From assembly GCA_026928325.1 (NCBI GenBank), contig JAIXKS010000049.1:1-37320 (forward strand): 37,320 nt of DNA, written 5' to 3'. The notes beneath the pieces are model-generated. The model was not told the DNA's origin. It saw only the letters and a list, made by a program, of their open reading frames with translations, and searched no databases. Below are positions 16,371 through 23,473 of this stretch, one piece after another (positions within the stretch are counted from its first letter, which is position 1; each line of letters begins with the position of its first letter). Position numbers and translations under genes: made by a program. The stretch is from Chitinophagales bacterium. Its GTDB lineage: Bacteria; Bacteroidota; Bacteroidia; Chitinophagales; Saprospiraceae.

Positions 16371-17318
16371 TTAAATAATCCCTTTTTCTGCCAAATATCT
16401 TTCGGCATCTAATGCAGCCATACAACCCGAACCTGCGGCTGTAACTGCTTGTCTATAGATATGGTCTTGTGCATCACCACTCGCAAAAACGCCCTCGATG
16501 TTGGTAAAAGAACGTCCAGGAACTGTTTTCAGATATTTATTTTCATCCATATCTAACCAACCTTCAAAAATCTCAGTATTAGGTTTATGGCCTATCGCTA
16601 CAAAAAATCCTGTAACAGGCAATACTGATGTTTCACCAGTTTTGTTGTTCAATACTTTGACACCTTCCACGCCATCACTACCCAATATTTCTTGTGCTTC
16701 CGTATTCCAATGAACCTCTAAGTTCACTGTTTTTAGTACGCGCTCTTGCATGATTTTAGATGCTCTCAATTCATCTCTTCTAACTAAAAGATGCACCTTG
16801 GTACACATTTTAGCTAAATAAGTTGCTTCTTCAGCTGCAGTGTCACCGCCACCAACGATGGCTACTTCCTGACCTCTAAAGAAAAAGCCATCACACACCG
16901 CACAAGCCGAAACGCCCTTATTCATCAATCGCTGTTCTGATTCGATACCAAGCCATTTAGCACTGGCACCCGTGGATATAATCACTGTATCTGCCTGAAT
17001 TTCTTGACCGGACTCTGTCCAAGCCTTATGAACAGGACCACTAAAATCTACTTTTGCAATCACTTCAAATCGCACATCTGTTCCAAATCGCTCTGCTTGC
17101 TTTCTTAAATCTTCCATCATTTCCGGCCCGATAACACCATTAGGATATCCTGGAAAGTTTTCGACTTCATTGGTAATCGTCAATTGACCACCAGGTTCGA
17201 TACCTGTAAAAAGTAGCGGAGACAAATTCGCTCTAGCGGCATAAATAGCAGCTGTATAACCTGCAGGTCCTGATCCTATAATCAAGCATTTGACTTTTTC
17301 TACACTAACATCTGACAT
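16371..17318 (-). CDS. trxB: Thioredoxin reductase
   Basis: TrxB passes electrons from NADPH through FAD to thioredoxin. The 315-residue protein has an FAD dinucleotide motif GSGPAGYTAAIYAARA (about 15-30), the redox-active CAVCDG (C139 and C142) and the NADP motif GGGDTAAEEA (about 156-165). The final FAD-binding block is FASGDAQDHIYRQAVTAAGSGCMAALDAE. All key residues are present and the length is that of the E. coli enzyme. The start is ATG at 17318, with a -7 box at 17335-17342. It is the first gene of a probable trxB-fba operon. Confidence 0.97.
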   Translation of the reverse strand: MSDVSVEKVKCLIIGSGPAGYTAAIYAARANLSPLLFTGIEPGGQLTITNEVENFPGYPNGVIGPEMMEDLRKQAERFGTDVRFEVIAKVDFSGPVHKAWTESGQEIQADTVIISTGASAKWLGIESEQRLMNKGVSACAVCDGFFFRGQEVAIVGGGDTAAEEATYLAKMCTKVHLLVRRDELRASKIMQERVLKTVNLEVHWNTEAQEILGSDGVEGVKVLNNKTGETSVLPVTGFFVAIGHKPNTEIFEGWLDMDENKYLKTVPGRSFTNIEGVFASGDAQDHIYRQAVTAAGSGCMAALDAERYLAEKGII

Positions 17319-17334
17319 AAAAATAAATTTAAAG

Positions 17335-17342
17335 CAAAATTA
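17335..17342 (-). promoter_or_regulatory. -7 box TAATTTTG for trxB-fba
   Basis: An exact TAnnTTTG match on the minus strand, 16 bases before the trxB ATG. The -33 element is not clear. Confidence 0.5.
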
Positions 17343-17512
17343 ATAAATAATATGATAAAAACTTCATTTAGATTAATAAATCTATTTAAACATTAACCCA
17401 TAAATAACCCATAAAATTCAAATGAGTTGCATAATTATCATCAAATCAGGGTTATAAGTAACTTATGTCACAATATTACCGTTGTTCAATAAAAATATTG
17501 GCAATTTTTAGC

Positions 17513-17520
17513 TACTTTTG
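17513..17520 (+). promoter_or_regulatory. -7 box TACTTTTG for the cytochrome c peroxidase gene
   Basis: Exact TAnnTTTG match 23 bases before the ATG at 17544. A TTG at 17498-17500 is nearer (12 bases) than usual. Confidence 0.55.
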
Positions 17521-17543
17521 TCATTCCTAAAACACGAAGGATT

Positions 17544-18482
17544 ATGATTCAAATCAAGGTTTTTTCTTTATTCTTGATTAGTTTATTTGCATTGTCTCAA
17601 TTTTCACTACCGGAATCAAAAGCCGCACTGGGAGAGAGATTGTTTTTTGACCCCATACTTTCCAGAGACAGTACGATAAGTTGTGGTTCTTGCCACAAAC
17701 CCGATTTTGCATTTGCTGATACTGTAGCTATTAGCCCGGGTGTCATGGGTAGATTAGGTCGTCGCAATGCACCTTCTGTTATGAATATGGCAGATCGCAA
17801 TGCTTTCTTTTATGATGGTCGAGCCAAAACGATTTTTGATCAAATCCACTTTCCAATAGAAGATCCTGCCGAAATGGATTTGCCGTATGAAGAAGCGATA
17901 GCAAGATTAGTAGATCATGAATATTATAATCGAGCATTTAATCATATCTATCAAGAAATACCCAATGCTAAAAATATAGCCGATGCCATCGCAGCTTACG
18001 AGAGCACTTTAGAAACTGCAAATACTGAATTTGATGCTTGGATGACTAATCAACGGAATGCTATGAGCGCCGCTGCCATTCGGGGTCGGGAAATATTTAT
18101 GAGCGACCGTGCCAAATGTTTCAACTGCCACTTTGGACCGGACTTTACAGATGATGATTTTAAAAATATTGGGCTTTATGACGAACGAACCTATACGGAT
18201 AAAGGTAGATACGACGTGACCAAAAAATCCTCCGATCTTGGCAAATTTAAGGTTCCAGGGCTGCGCAATGTAGCTGTAACAGCACCATATATGCATGACG
18301 GCAGCTTTAAAACACTACGAGAAGTTATTGATTACTATAGTGATCCCTATATAGTCGTCCCTAATCCCATCAATATAGATAGTGATCTTCGCAAACCACT
18401 TAACCTCACGGAACAAGAAAAGCGCGATTTAGAAGCTTTTTTAAGAAGCCTGACGGATCGAAGATTCTATAAATTCAATTAA
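17544..18482 (+). CDS. Di-haem cytochrome c peroxidase (MauG/CcpA family)
   Basis: A periplasmic peroxidase that uses electrons from small c-type cytochromes to reduce hydrogen peroxide. The 312-residue protein has a short N-terminal signal sequence and two c-type haem sites, CGSCH (C47, C50, H51) and CFNCH (C192, C195, H196). The family blocks RRNAPSVMNMA, FYDGRAKTIFDQ, FKVPGLRNVAVTAPYMHDGSFKTLREVIDYY and LNLTEQEKRDLEAFLRSLTD are present. The APYMHDGS stretch carries the usual Met region of the electron-transfer haem. It is a single gene; no maturation genes are near. Repeat copy C begins 17 bases after its stop. MauG-like protein modification instead of peroxidase activity is less likely but cannot be excluded. 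Confidence 0.93.
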   Translation: MIQIKVFSLFLISLFALSQFSLPESKAALGERLFFDPILSRDSTISCGSCHKPDFAFADTVAISPGVMGRLGRRNAPSVMNMADRNAFFYDGRAKTIFDQIHFPIEDPAEMDLPYEEAIARLVDHEYYNRAFNHIYQEIPNAKNIADAIAAYESTLETANTEFDAWMTNQRNAMSAAAIRGREIFMSDRAKCFNCHFGPDFTDDDFKNIGLYDERTYTDKGRYDVTKKSSDLGKFKVPGLRNVAVTAPYMHDGSFKTLREVIDYYSDPYIVVPNPINIDSDLRKPLNLTEQEKRDLEAFLRSLTDRRFYKFN

Positions 18483-18498
18483 CACAAGCCCCATTATA

Positions 18499-18641
18499 GT
18501 GCTCAGTCTATAAAAGACTTAAATTATAATGAAAGTTGTTTTTTAAAAAATCGAGGCAGTGGTAACTATGACGAGTATTTTTAACGATGAAATTTGAAAA
18601 AAGAACAACATTTCATTAAGATTTTTTTGTTGACAGAGTAC
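18499..18641 (+). repeat. MITE-like repeat, copy C (full length, 143 bp)
   Basis: Ends are GTGCTCAGTC (18499-18508) and GACAGAGTAC (18632-18641), each with one change from the consensus. TA precedes it; CA follows. Inside, the left part (TAATGAAAGTTGTTTTTT) and right part (AAAAAGAACAACATTTCATTA) are imperfect inverted copies, so the inverted repeats extend some 40-45 bases. It fills the gap between the peroxidase gene and the converging flavoprotein gene, whose stop codon is only 3 bases from the right end. Confidence 0.88.
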
Positions 18642-18644
18642 CAG

Positions 18645-19682
18645 TTATACAATTAAGTCCTGTGGGTCGCCTTTAACGATATGTCGAGCAAATTGTCGAG
18701 CAAAAAAAGGTGTCAAGCTTGCTCCTTTCGTGCCCATACCGTTAAATAAATACATCTCGGAGTGTTCATGATGCTTACGCAAAATAGGCCGTCGATTTCC
18801 CGTCGATGGTCTAACGCCGGCAATGTGCGCTAAGATCTCATAGGGAACCGATAAAATCCGGTCTAGTTCTTCTTGGATAATTTTACCGGCATTGGCCGTT
18901 GGCAAATCATTTTCGTAGTCCCATTCGTAGCCGGATCCAGCCCAATATACATCCTCATATTGATGCACGAGGAAGATGTGATCTTTATACATCTTTCTAA
19001 AAGTAGCTCCCGGAATACGAATTAAAAGTACTTCACCTTTTGCTGGTTGTAGGTCAATGTCTTTGAAAAATGGATTTTCTGTCGCTTGGTAGCCTTCACA
19101 AAAAACAATCCTATCAAAACTGTAATCCATAAAACCAAATCCATTTTCGGAAATAATCAAATCTTCATACCGCAATAAAGCATCAACATAAGCGTTTTTG
19201 CTTTGGCAATAATTTTTATAAGCTTTGAGGATTTCCTTGAAATGAACATGGAAGGATTGGGTAATTTCTCCATAATTCAAATGAGGCGCAACCAAACCTG
19301 CCATTTCCGAGGCATCGATATTTTCTACCATATAAGCCGCATACAAGTCGTCTTTGGTACGTCCTAGCCAACTGTTTTCATCTTCAATCTTTTCTAATGT
19401 TCGGAGAATATTGGCCCGTGTATAACATTCAATACCTAACAGCTCACCAATCTCATCATAAATATCAAGCGCTGCTGGCAAAAACTCGTCAATTCTCCAA
19501 CTCTTCACATATTTTTTACCGGTAATCGGATTGACTATCCCTGCAGCGACCAATGATGCGGCACTTTGATGATGATTATCAATAACCAAAACCTCCAATC
19601 CATATTTTTCTAAAAAGTATCCAAGCAATGTCCCAGCAATTCCTTGCCCAACAATGGCGATATCAAAATGACGTTGACTCAT
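18645..19682 (-). CDS. FAD-dependent oxidoreductase, DAO (glycine/D-amino acid oxidase) family
   Basis: A 345-residue flavoprotein with an N-terminal FAD-binding Rossmann motif IAIVGQGIAGTLLGYFLEKYG (written in part; GQGIAG at 12-17) and the SAASLVAAGIVNPITGKKYVKSW segment. A mid-protein FCEGYQATENPFF and a C-terminal AHIAGVRPSTGNRRPIL...FNGMGTKGASLTPFFA follow the DAO fold. It resembles the stand-alone relatives of the MnmC oxidase domain and of glycine oxidase, but the substrate cannot be told. ribA lies 34 bases upstream on the same strand, so ribA and this gene may be cotranscribed; a link between flavin synthesis and a flavoenzyme is plausible but unproven. The ATG at 19682 is used. Confidence 0.85.
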   Translation of the reverse strand: MSQRHFDIAIVGQGIAGTLLGYFLEKYGLEVLVIDNHHQSAASLVAAGIVNPITGKKYVKSWRIDEFLPAALDIYDEIGELLGIECYTRANILRTLEKIEDENSWLGRTKDDLYAAYMVENIDASEMAGLVAPHLNYGEITQSFHVHFKEILKAYKNYCQSKNAYVDALLRYEDLIISENGFGFMDYSFDRIVFCEGYQATENPFFKDIDLQPAKGEVLLIRIPGATFRKMYKDHIFLVHQYEDVYWAGSGYEWDYENDLPTANAGKIIQEELDRILSVPYEILAHIAGVRPSTGNRRPILRKHHEHSEMYLFNGMGTKGASLTPFFARQFARHIVKGDPQDLIV

Positions 19683-19716
19683 GAAGCGTTTCTAAAAATA
19701 AGTTTTAAATATCTTT

Positions 19717-20304
19717 TTATCTCCCCAACAAATGTCCCATCTCTTGAGCCTTCACTTTTAGGTAGTCTTCATTTTCATGCTTGGATGGTATTATCAATGG
19801 AATGCGCTTGTGCAGTTTAATCTCAGAATTGTCAATGGTGGCGATTTTGTCCGGATTATTGGTCAATAGATCAATCGATTTGATTCCTAGATCTTTAAGA
19901 ATAGTTATGGCAATGTCAAAATCCCGTTCGTCCGGTTCAAAACCGAGATGAATATTGGCTTCTATCGTATTTAAACCACGATCTTGCAAATTGTATGCAT
20001 CTAATTTATTGATTAGCCCTATCCCTCTACCCTCTTGACGTAAATATATCATCACTCCAGCATGTTGACTAATATAGTTCATCGATGCTTCAAATTGTTC
20101 TCCACAATCACAACGCAAAGACCCCAACAAATCACCGGTAAGACATTCCGAATGGATTCGTACGGGAACAATCTCATGAGGATTCATGCCTCGATGCACT
20201 AATGCAAGGTGCGGCTGCAACTCTTCGTGATTTTCAGCATAAGAATAGAGTTCAAAATCGCCCCACTTTGTAGGAAGATGTGCTTTAACCTGACGTGTAA
20301 ACAA
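19717..20304 (-). CDS. ribA: GTP cyclohydrolase II
   Basis: RibA opens the imidazole ring of GTP in the first step of riboflavin synthesis. The 195-residue length matches the stand-alone enzyme; the DHBP synthase (RibB) half of the common fusion is absent. The zinc-binding cysteines are in ECLTGDLLGSLRCDCGEQF (three Cys), followed by LRQEGRGIGL and the C-terminal LLTNNPDKI that contacts substrate. The reading frame starts with TTG at 20304; no in-frame ATG precedes RQVKAHLPTKWGDF, which is the usual N-terminus of the fold. It is probably the first gene of a pair with the DAO flavoprotein. Confidence 0.95.
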   Translation of the reverse strand: MFTRQVKAHLPTKWGDFELYSYAENHEELQPHLALVHRGMNPHEIVPVRIHSECLTGDLLGSLRCDCGEQFEASMNYISQHAGVMIYLRQEGRGIGLINKLDAYNLQDRGLNTIEANIHLGFEPDERDFDIAITILKDLGIKSIDLLTNNPDKIATIDNSEIKLHKRIPLIIPSKHENEDYLKVKAQEMGHLLGR

Positions 20305-20392
20305 GACTAAATTATTTATTTCTTGTATTCAAAACAAAATAGAGGGCTTTAAAGTTTTTTGAATTTTTAATAAATATTTATACTTAAATCTT

Positions 20393-20400
20393 TATTTTTG
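20393..20400 (+). promoter_or_regulatory. -7 box TATTTTTG for tRNA-Arg
   Basis: An exact TAnnTTTG match 18 bases before the tRNA 5' end. Confidence 0.5.
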
Positions 20401-20418
20401 TGGCTTATTAAAAAAATA

Positions 20419-20490
20419 GGTCCCATAGTTCAACGGATAGAATAGAAGTTTCCTAAACTTTTGATGTAGGTTCGATTCCTGCTGGGGCCA
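20419..20490 (+). tRNA. tRNA-Arg, anticodon CCU
   Basis: A complete cloverleaf of 72 bases can be drawn. Acceptor stem GGTCCCA pairs with TGGGGCC (one G-U), discriminator A. D arm GTTC/GAAT; anticodon stem GAAGT/ACTTT around loop TTCCTAA, with anticodon CCT at 20452-20454; T arm GTAGG/CCTGC around TTCGATT. CCA is not encoded. It would read AGG codons. A terminator follows. Confidence 0.95.
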
Positions 20491-20506
20491 CAAACGCATC
20501 CTCATA

Positions 20507-20536
20507 GCCTTATTCCATACTGAATGAGGCTTTTTT
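20507..20536 (+). terminator. Terminator after tRNA-Arg
   Basis: A stem GCCTTATTC (20507-20515) / GAATGAGGC (20522-20530), 9 bp with one G-U and a 6-base loop, is followed by six T. It starts 16 bases after the tRNA. Confidence 0.88.
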
Positions 20537-20622
20537 ATTATTATCATCAAACTTGAAACCATCTATATTATCGACAAAACAAATCTCTTTCGACAATTAT
20601 ACGGCCAAGAACTTGAATTCAG

Positions 20623-20630
20623 TATCTTTG
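20623..20630 (+). promoter_or_regulatory. -7 box TATCTTTG for the NAGK-like / pfkA / cutA operon
   Basis: An exact TAnnTTTG match 33 bases before the ATG at 20664. It lies inside a longer open frame beginning at 20553, which is therefore not the real start. Confidence 0.55.
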
Positions 20631-20663
20631 CTGTTTCGTACGACCAACAATATAGATAATATT

Positions 20664-21503
20664 ATGATTCTGATTGCAGATAGTGGTTCGACAAAGACTG
20701 ATTGGGTAAGCATAGATGCTGATGGGAATCTATTTTTCTTCCAATCGAAAGGTATCAATCCCACAACTCAAACCGAGTTGGCAAATACCGATATCGAAGA
20801 TGATTTGCAGGATAGCATACAGTCGGCAGATGCAATCTGGTTTTATGGAGCTGGTATTGCAACTCAAGTTACTGCCGAACGCATCAAAAAGTTTTTAAGA
20901 TATCTTGGAGCCCGTGGAGATATATTCGCTGAAAGTGACCTTGTCGGTGCTGGCAGAGGCTTGTGTGGTGTACATGATGGTATCATTGGCATTTTAGGCA
21001 CGGGATCAAATGCCGGTGTCTATCAAGATGGCAATATTGTGTATCAAAGACCTTCTTTAGGATATATCCTTGGGGATGAAGGCGGTGCGCTAGATTTGGG
21101 CAAGGCAGTTTTAAAAGCTTATTTTTATGAGACTATGCCTAAAGAAAGCCAAGACAAATTTTACGAAAAATACCAACTCAATAAAGAAACGCTACTCAGT
21201 AATATTTATCAAAAGAACCTAGGTAGTGCCTATATTTCGTCATTTGCATCCTTTATAGATGAAACGCCGGAATCATGGAAAAATTCAATATTAGAGCAGT
21301 CATTTTTATCATTTATTCAATCAAGAATAATACCTTTGCTTGAAATTTACACATTTCCTGTATCCTTAATTGGTTCTGTAGCTTTTGTTCATCAAGATAT
21401 CATCAGAAGATTATTGACAAATAAAGGGATTGAAATAGGACAAATAGCACAAAAACCGCTTGACGGATTGATCGAATATCATAGAAAAACAACAATGAGA
21501 TGA
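20664..21503 (+). CDS. N-acetylglucosamine kinase-like protein (BadF/BadG/BcrA/BcrD ATPase family)
   Basis: A 279-residue sugar-kinase-fold ATPase. It begins MILIADSGSTKTDWV, the phosphate-1 motif of the ASKHA fold, and has GIIGILGTGSNAGVY and LGYILGDEGGALDLGK, which are the phosphate-2 and adenosine regions seen in N-acetylglucosamine kinases of Bacteroidota. Such enzymes phosphorylate GlcNAc or related amino sugars. The ATG at 20664 is chosen for the motif and the promoter box. Its stop codon overlaps the pfkA start (ATGA), showing coupled translation with phosphofructokinase. This fits feeding a phosphorylated sugar toward glycolysis. The exact substrate is not certain. Confidence 0.85.
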   Translation: MILIADSGSTKTDWVSIDADGNLFFFQSKGINPTTQTELANTDIEDDLQDSIQSADAIWFYGAGIATQVTAERIKKFLRYLGARGDIFAESDLVGAGRGLCGVHDGIIGILGTGSNAGVYQDGNIVYQRPSLGYILGDEGGALDLGKAVLKAYFYETMPKESQDKFYEKYQLNKETLLSNIYQKNLGSAYISSFASFIDETPESWKNSILEQSFLSFIQSRIIPLLEIYTFPVSLIGSVAFVHQDIIRRLLTNKGIEIGQIAQKPLDGLIEYHRKTTMR

Positions 21504-22480
21504 GTAGTGTAAAAAGAATAGCCGTTTTAACATCAGGAGGAGATGCTCCAGGCATGAATGCTGCCATAAGAGCCGTAGTGAGGACTTGTGTTTACCACGA
21601 TTTGCATGTGTATGGCGTCATCAGAGGTTTTGACGGACTTATCAAAGGCGATATCAAAAGATTAGAAGCCAGAGATGTAGCCAATATTATACAACGAGGC
21701 GGAACCATCCTCAAAACAGCAAGAAGCGACAGCTTTGAGACTAAAGAAGGCAGACAAATAGCTTACGAAAATCTCTTAGCCAACGACATCGACGGTCTTA
21801 TTGTCATTGGTGGCAATGGTACTTATGCAGGCGGCTTACAATTTATGCAAGAGTTTAATCTCCCTGTAGTCGGTATGCCGGGAACTATTGACAATGACAT
21901 CTTTGGTACAGACTATTGTATCGGCTTTGATACTGCTATTAATACCGCCGTAGATGCCGTAGATAAAATCAGAGATACGGCAGATTCACATAATCGAATA
22001 TTTTTTATTGAAGTTATGGGAAGACATTCCGGATTTATCGCATTACATACCGGAGTTTCTAGTGGAGCAGGTGCTATTTTTTTACCCGAGCGTGAGATGA
22101 GTATTGAAGAATTAACCGATTTATTAAGAAAATCAGCCAAAAGGCAAAAACTCTTTAATCTCGTCATCGTCGCCGAAGGAAATAAAAATGGTGATGCCAA
22201 TGAAATAGCCAAACAAGTAAAAGTATTGAATCCAGAATTTGATGTACGTGTTTCTGTTATTGGCCACTTACAAAGAGGCGGATCTCCTTCTGCAATGGAT
22301 CGAGTGCTCGCGTCACGGATGGGACACTCGGCTGTTCAAGCTTTGATGCGTGGCGAAAGTGGCGTAGCGATTGGACTCATCAATGATAAGATCACATTCA
22401 CACCCTTTCATGATGCCATTCATAAGAGGAAAACACTGAATAAAGAGTTGGTCAAAATGGCGGAAATCCTTGCAATGTAG
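21500..22480 (+). CDS. pfkA: 6-phosphofructokinase
   Basis: PfkA phosphorylates fructose 6-phosphate to the 1,6-bisphosphate. The 326-residue product (E. coli 320) has TSGGDAPGMNAAIR at the N-terminus, the catalytic GTIDNDIFGTD (Asp131 as base), EVMGRHSGFIAL and LGHLQRGGSP-type motif (VIGHLQRGGSPSAMDR). Gly107 is at the position where a Gly marks ATP use and an Asp marks pyrophosphate use, so it should be ATP-dependent. The residue before it is Asn106, where GGDGS usually has Asp, a point worth noting. It overlaps the upstream kinase by 4 bases and its stop codon is directly followed by the cutA start. Confidence 0.95.
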   Translation: MSSVKRIAVLTSGGDAPGMNAAIRAVVRTCVYHDLHVYGVIRGFDGLIKGDIKRLEARDVANIIQRGGTILKTARSDSFETKEGRQIAYENLLANDIDGLIVIGGNGTYAGGLQFMQEFNLPVVGMPGTIDNDIFGTDYCIGFDTAINTAVDAVDKIRDTADSHNRIFFIEVMGRHSGFIALHTGVSSGAGAIFLPEREMSIEELTDLLRKSAKRQKLFNLVIVAEGNKNGDANEIAKQVKVLNPEFDVRVSVIGHLQRGGSPSAMDRVLASRMGHSAVQALMRGESGVAIGLINDKITFTPFHDAIHKRKTLNKELVKMAEILAM

Positions 22481-22804
22481 ATGAATAAAATATGTTTCAC
22501 TTACGTTCCCTTTCCTTCTCAGGAAGCAGCCGCTCAATTGGTCAAGGCGTTGCTCGATATGCATTTGATTGCTTGTGGCAATATTATCCCATCTCGAAGC
22601 CATTATAGTTGGGAAAACGCTTGTCAAGAAGAAGACGAATTCATCGCAATGTTGAAAACATCTACCCGATATTCCGAAAAGCTCATGACTTTTATAGAAC
22701 AAAATCATCCATACGATTTACCAGCCATTTTACAGTGGGAAGCCGTAGTAAATGAGAACTACTATGTGTGGATCGAAGCCGAAACAGCTATTCATCGCCA
22801 ATAA
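22481..22804 (+). CDS. cutA: CutA family protein (divalent cation tolerance)
   Basis: CutA proteins are small, very stable trimers with a ferredoxin-like fold. They were linked to copper tolerance in E. coli, but their cellular role is still unclear. The 107-residue product shows the family pattern: FTYVPFPSQEAAAQLVKALLDMHLIACGNI, then SHYSWENACQEEDEFIAMLKT and IEQNHPYDLPAILQW. Start ATG 22481 immediately follows the pfkA stop, so it is the third gene of the operon. Its last 17 bases overlap the converging NlpC/P60 gene. Confidence 0.94.
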   Translation: MNKICFTYVPFPSQEAAAQLVKALLDMHLIACGNIIPSRSHYSWENACQEEDEFIAMLKTSTRYSEKLMTFIEQNHPYDLPAILQWEAVVNENYYVWIEAETAIHRQ

Positions 22805-23273
22805 CATCGCGAACTTGTAGAAATCTCTTTGCATAATAGGGTTGATACAGATGGTCTATCCTTATACCTTTAGAGGTAGAAGAATGAATAAAATATAACG
22901 TATCATTGCTCCAATGATGCACCAAGCCCACATGTCCAGGTCGATTATTATGGGCATTTCTGCCTTTAAACACTAAAATATCACCTGGTTTGGCTTCTTT
23001 AATGTCTTTGATTCTCTTTCCATCGTGGATTTGTGTCACCGAACTCCGAGTTACCTTTTTATTGACGAGTGACATGAGATACCTTACATAACCGGAACAA
23101 TCAAATATGGTATTGTCATGTTTGCTTCGATATGGAAATCCTAGATACTTCTCTCCTTCTTTGATTATTTTGACTCTTTTACTTTCAGGTACGATTTCCG
23201 TAGCAGGATCTTGGGTAAAGATACCTAAAGGCTGAAAAATAATCAGTAAAATCAGTACAATAGCTCTGTACAT
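22788..23273 (-). CDS. NlpC/P60 family cell-wall peptidase (C40)
   Basis: A 161-residue exported peptidase that should cleave peptide stems of peptidoglycan, like E. coli MepS/NlpC. A signal peptide (MYRAIVLILLIIFQPLGIFTQ) precedes the NlpC/P60 domain. Catalytic residues are intact: Cys59 in FDCSGYVRYL, His114 in GHVGLVHH and a third polar residue near FIHSSTSKG (His130). No lipobox is seen, so it is periplasmic or secreted rather than a lipoprotein. It overlaps cutA tail to tail by 17 bases. It contrasts with the protein at 12382, in which the same Cys is lost. Confidence 0.93.
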   Translation of the reverse strand: MYRAIVLILLIIFQPLGIFTQDPATEIVPESKRVKIIKEGEKYLGFPYRSKHDNTIFDCSGYVRYLMSLVNKKVTRSSVTQIHDGKRIKDIKEAKPGDILVFKGRNAHNNRPGHVGLVHHWSNDTLYFIHSSTSKGIRIDHLYQPYYAKRFLQVRDVIGDE

Positions 23274-23473
23274 ATTGCTCGATAATTTGACATTAACCGC
23301 TTAATAAAATGCGATTTTCAGAACAATATTAACTGTTTTTGACAAGGTTTAAGTATATTTTTGTTAAAAAAAACAATTTTCTTATGCTCATTAACAAAAC
23401 ATAAATAAAACCATTTAAATAAAATGTACCGATAAATCCATCAATTGCCTTAGATGGCATCATCCAAAAAATG

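Noticed and set aside
18499-18641. A Rho-independent terminator between the converging genes at 18.5 kb
   Set aside because: The sequence there is repeat copy C; its paired ends are far apart and are not followed by a usual short stem with T-run.
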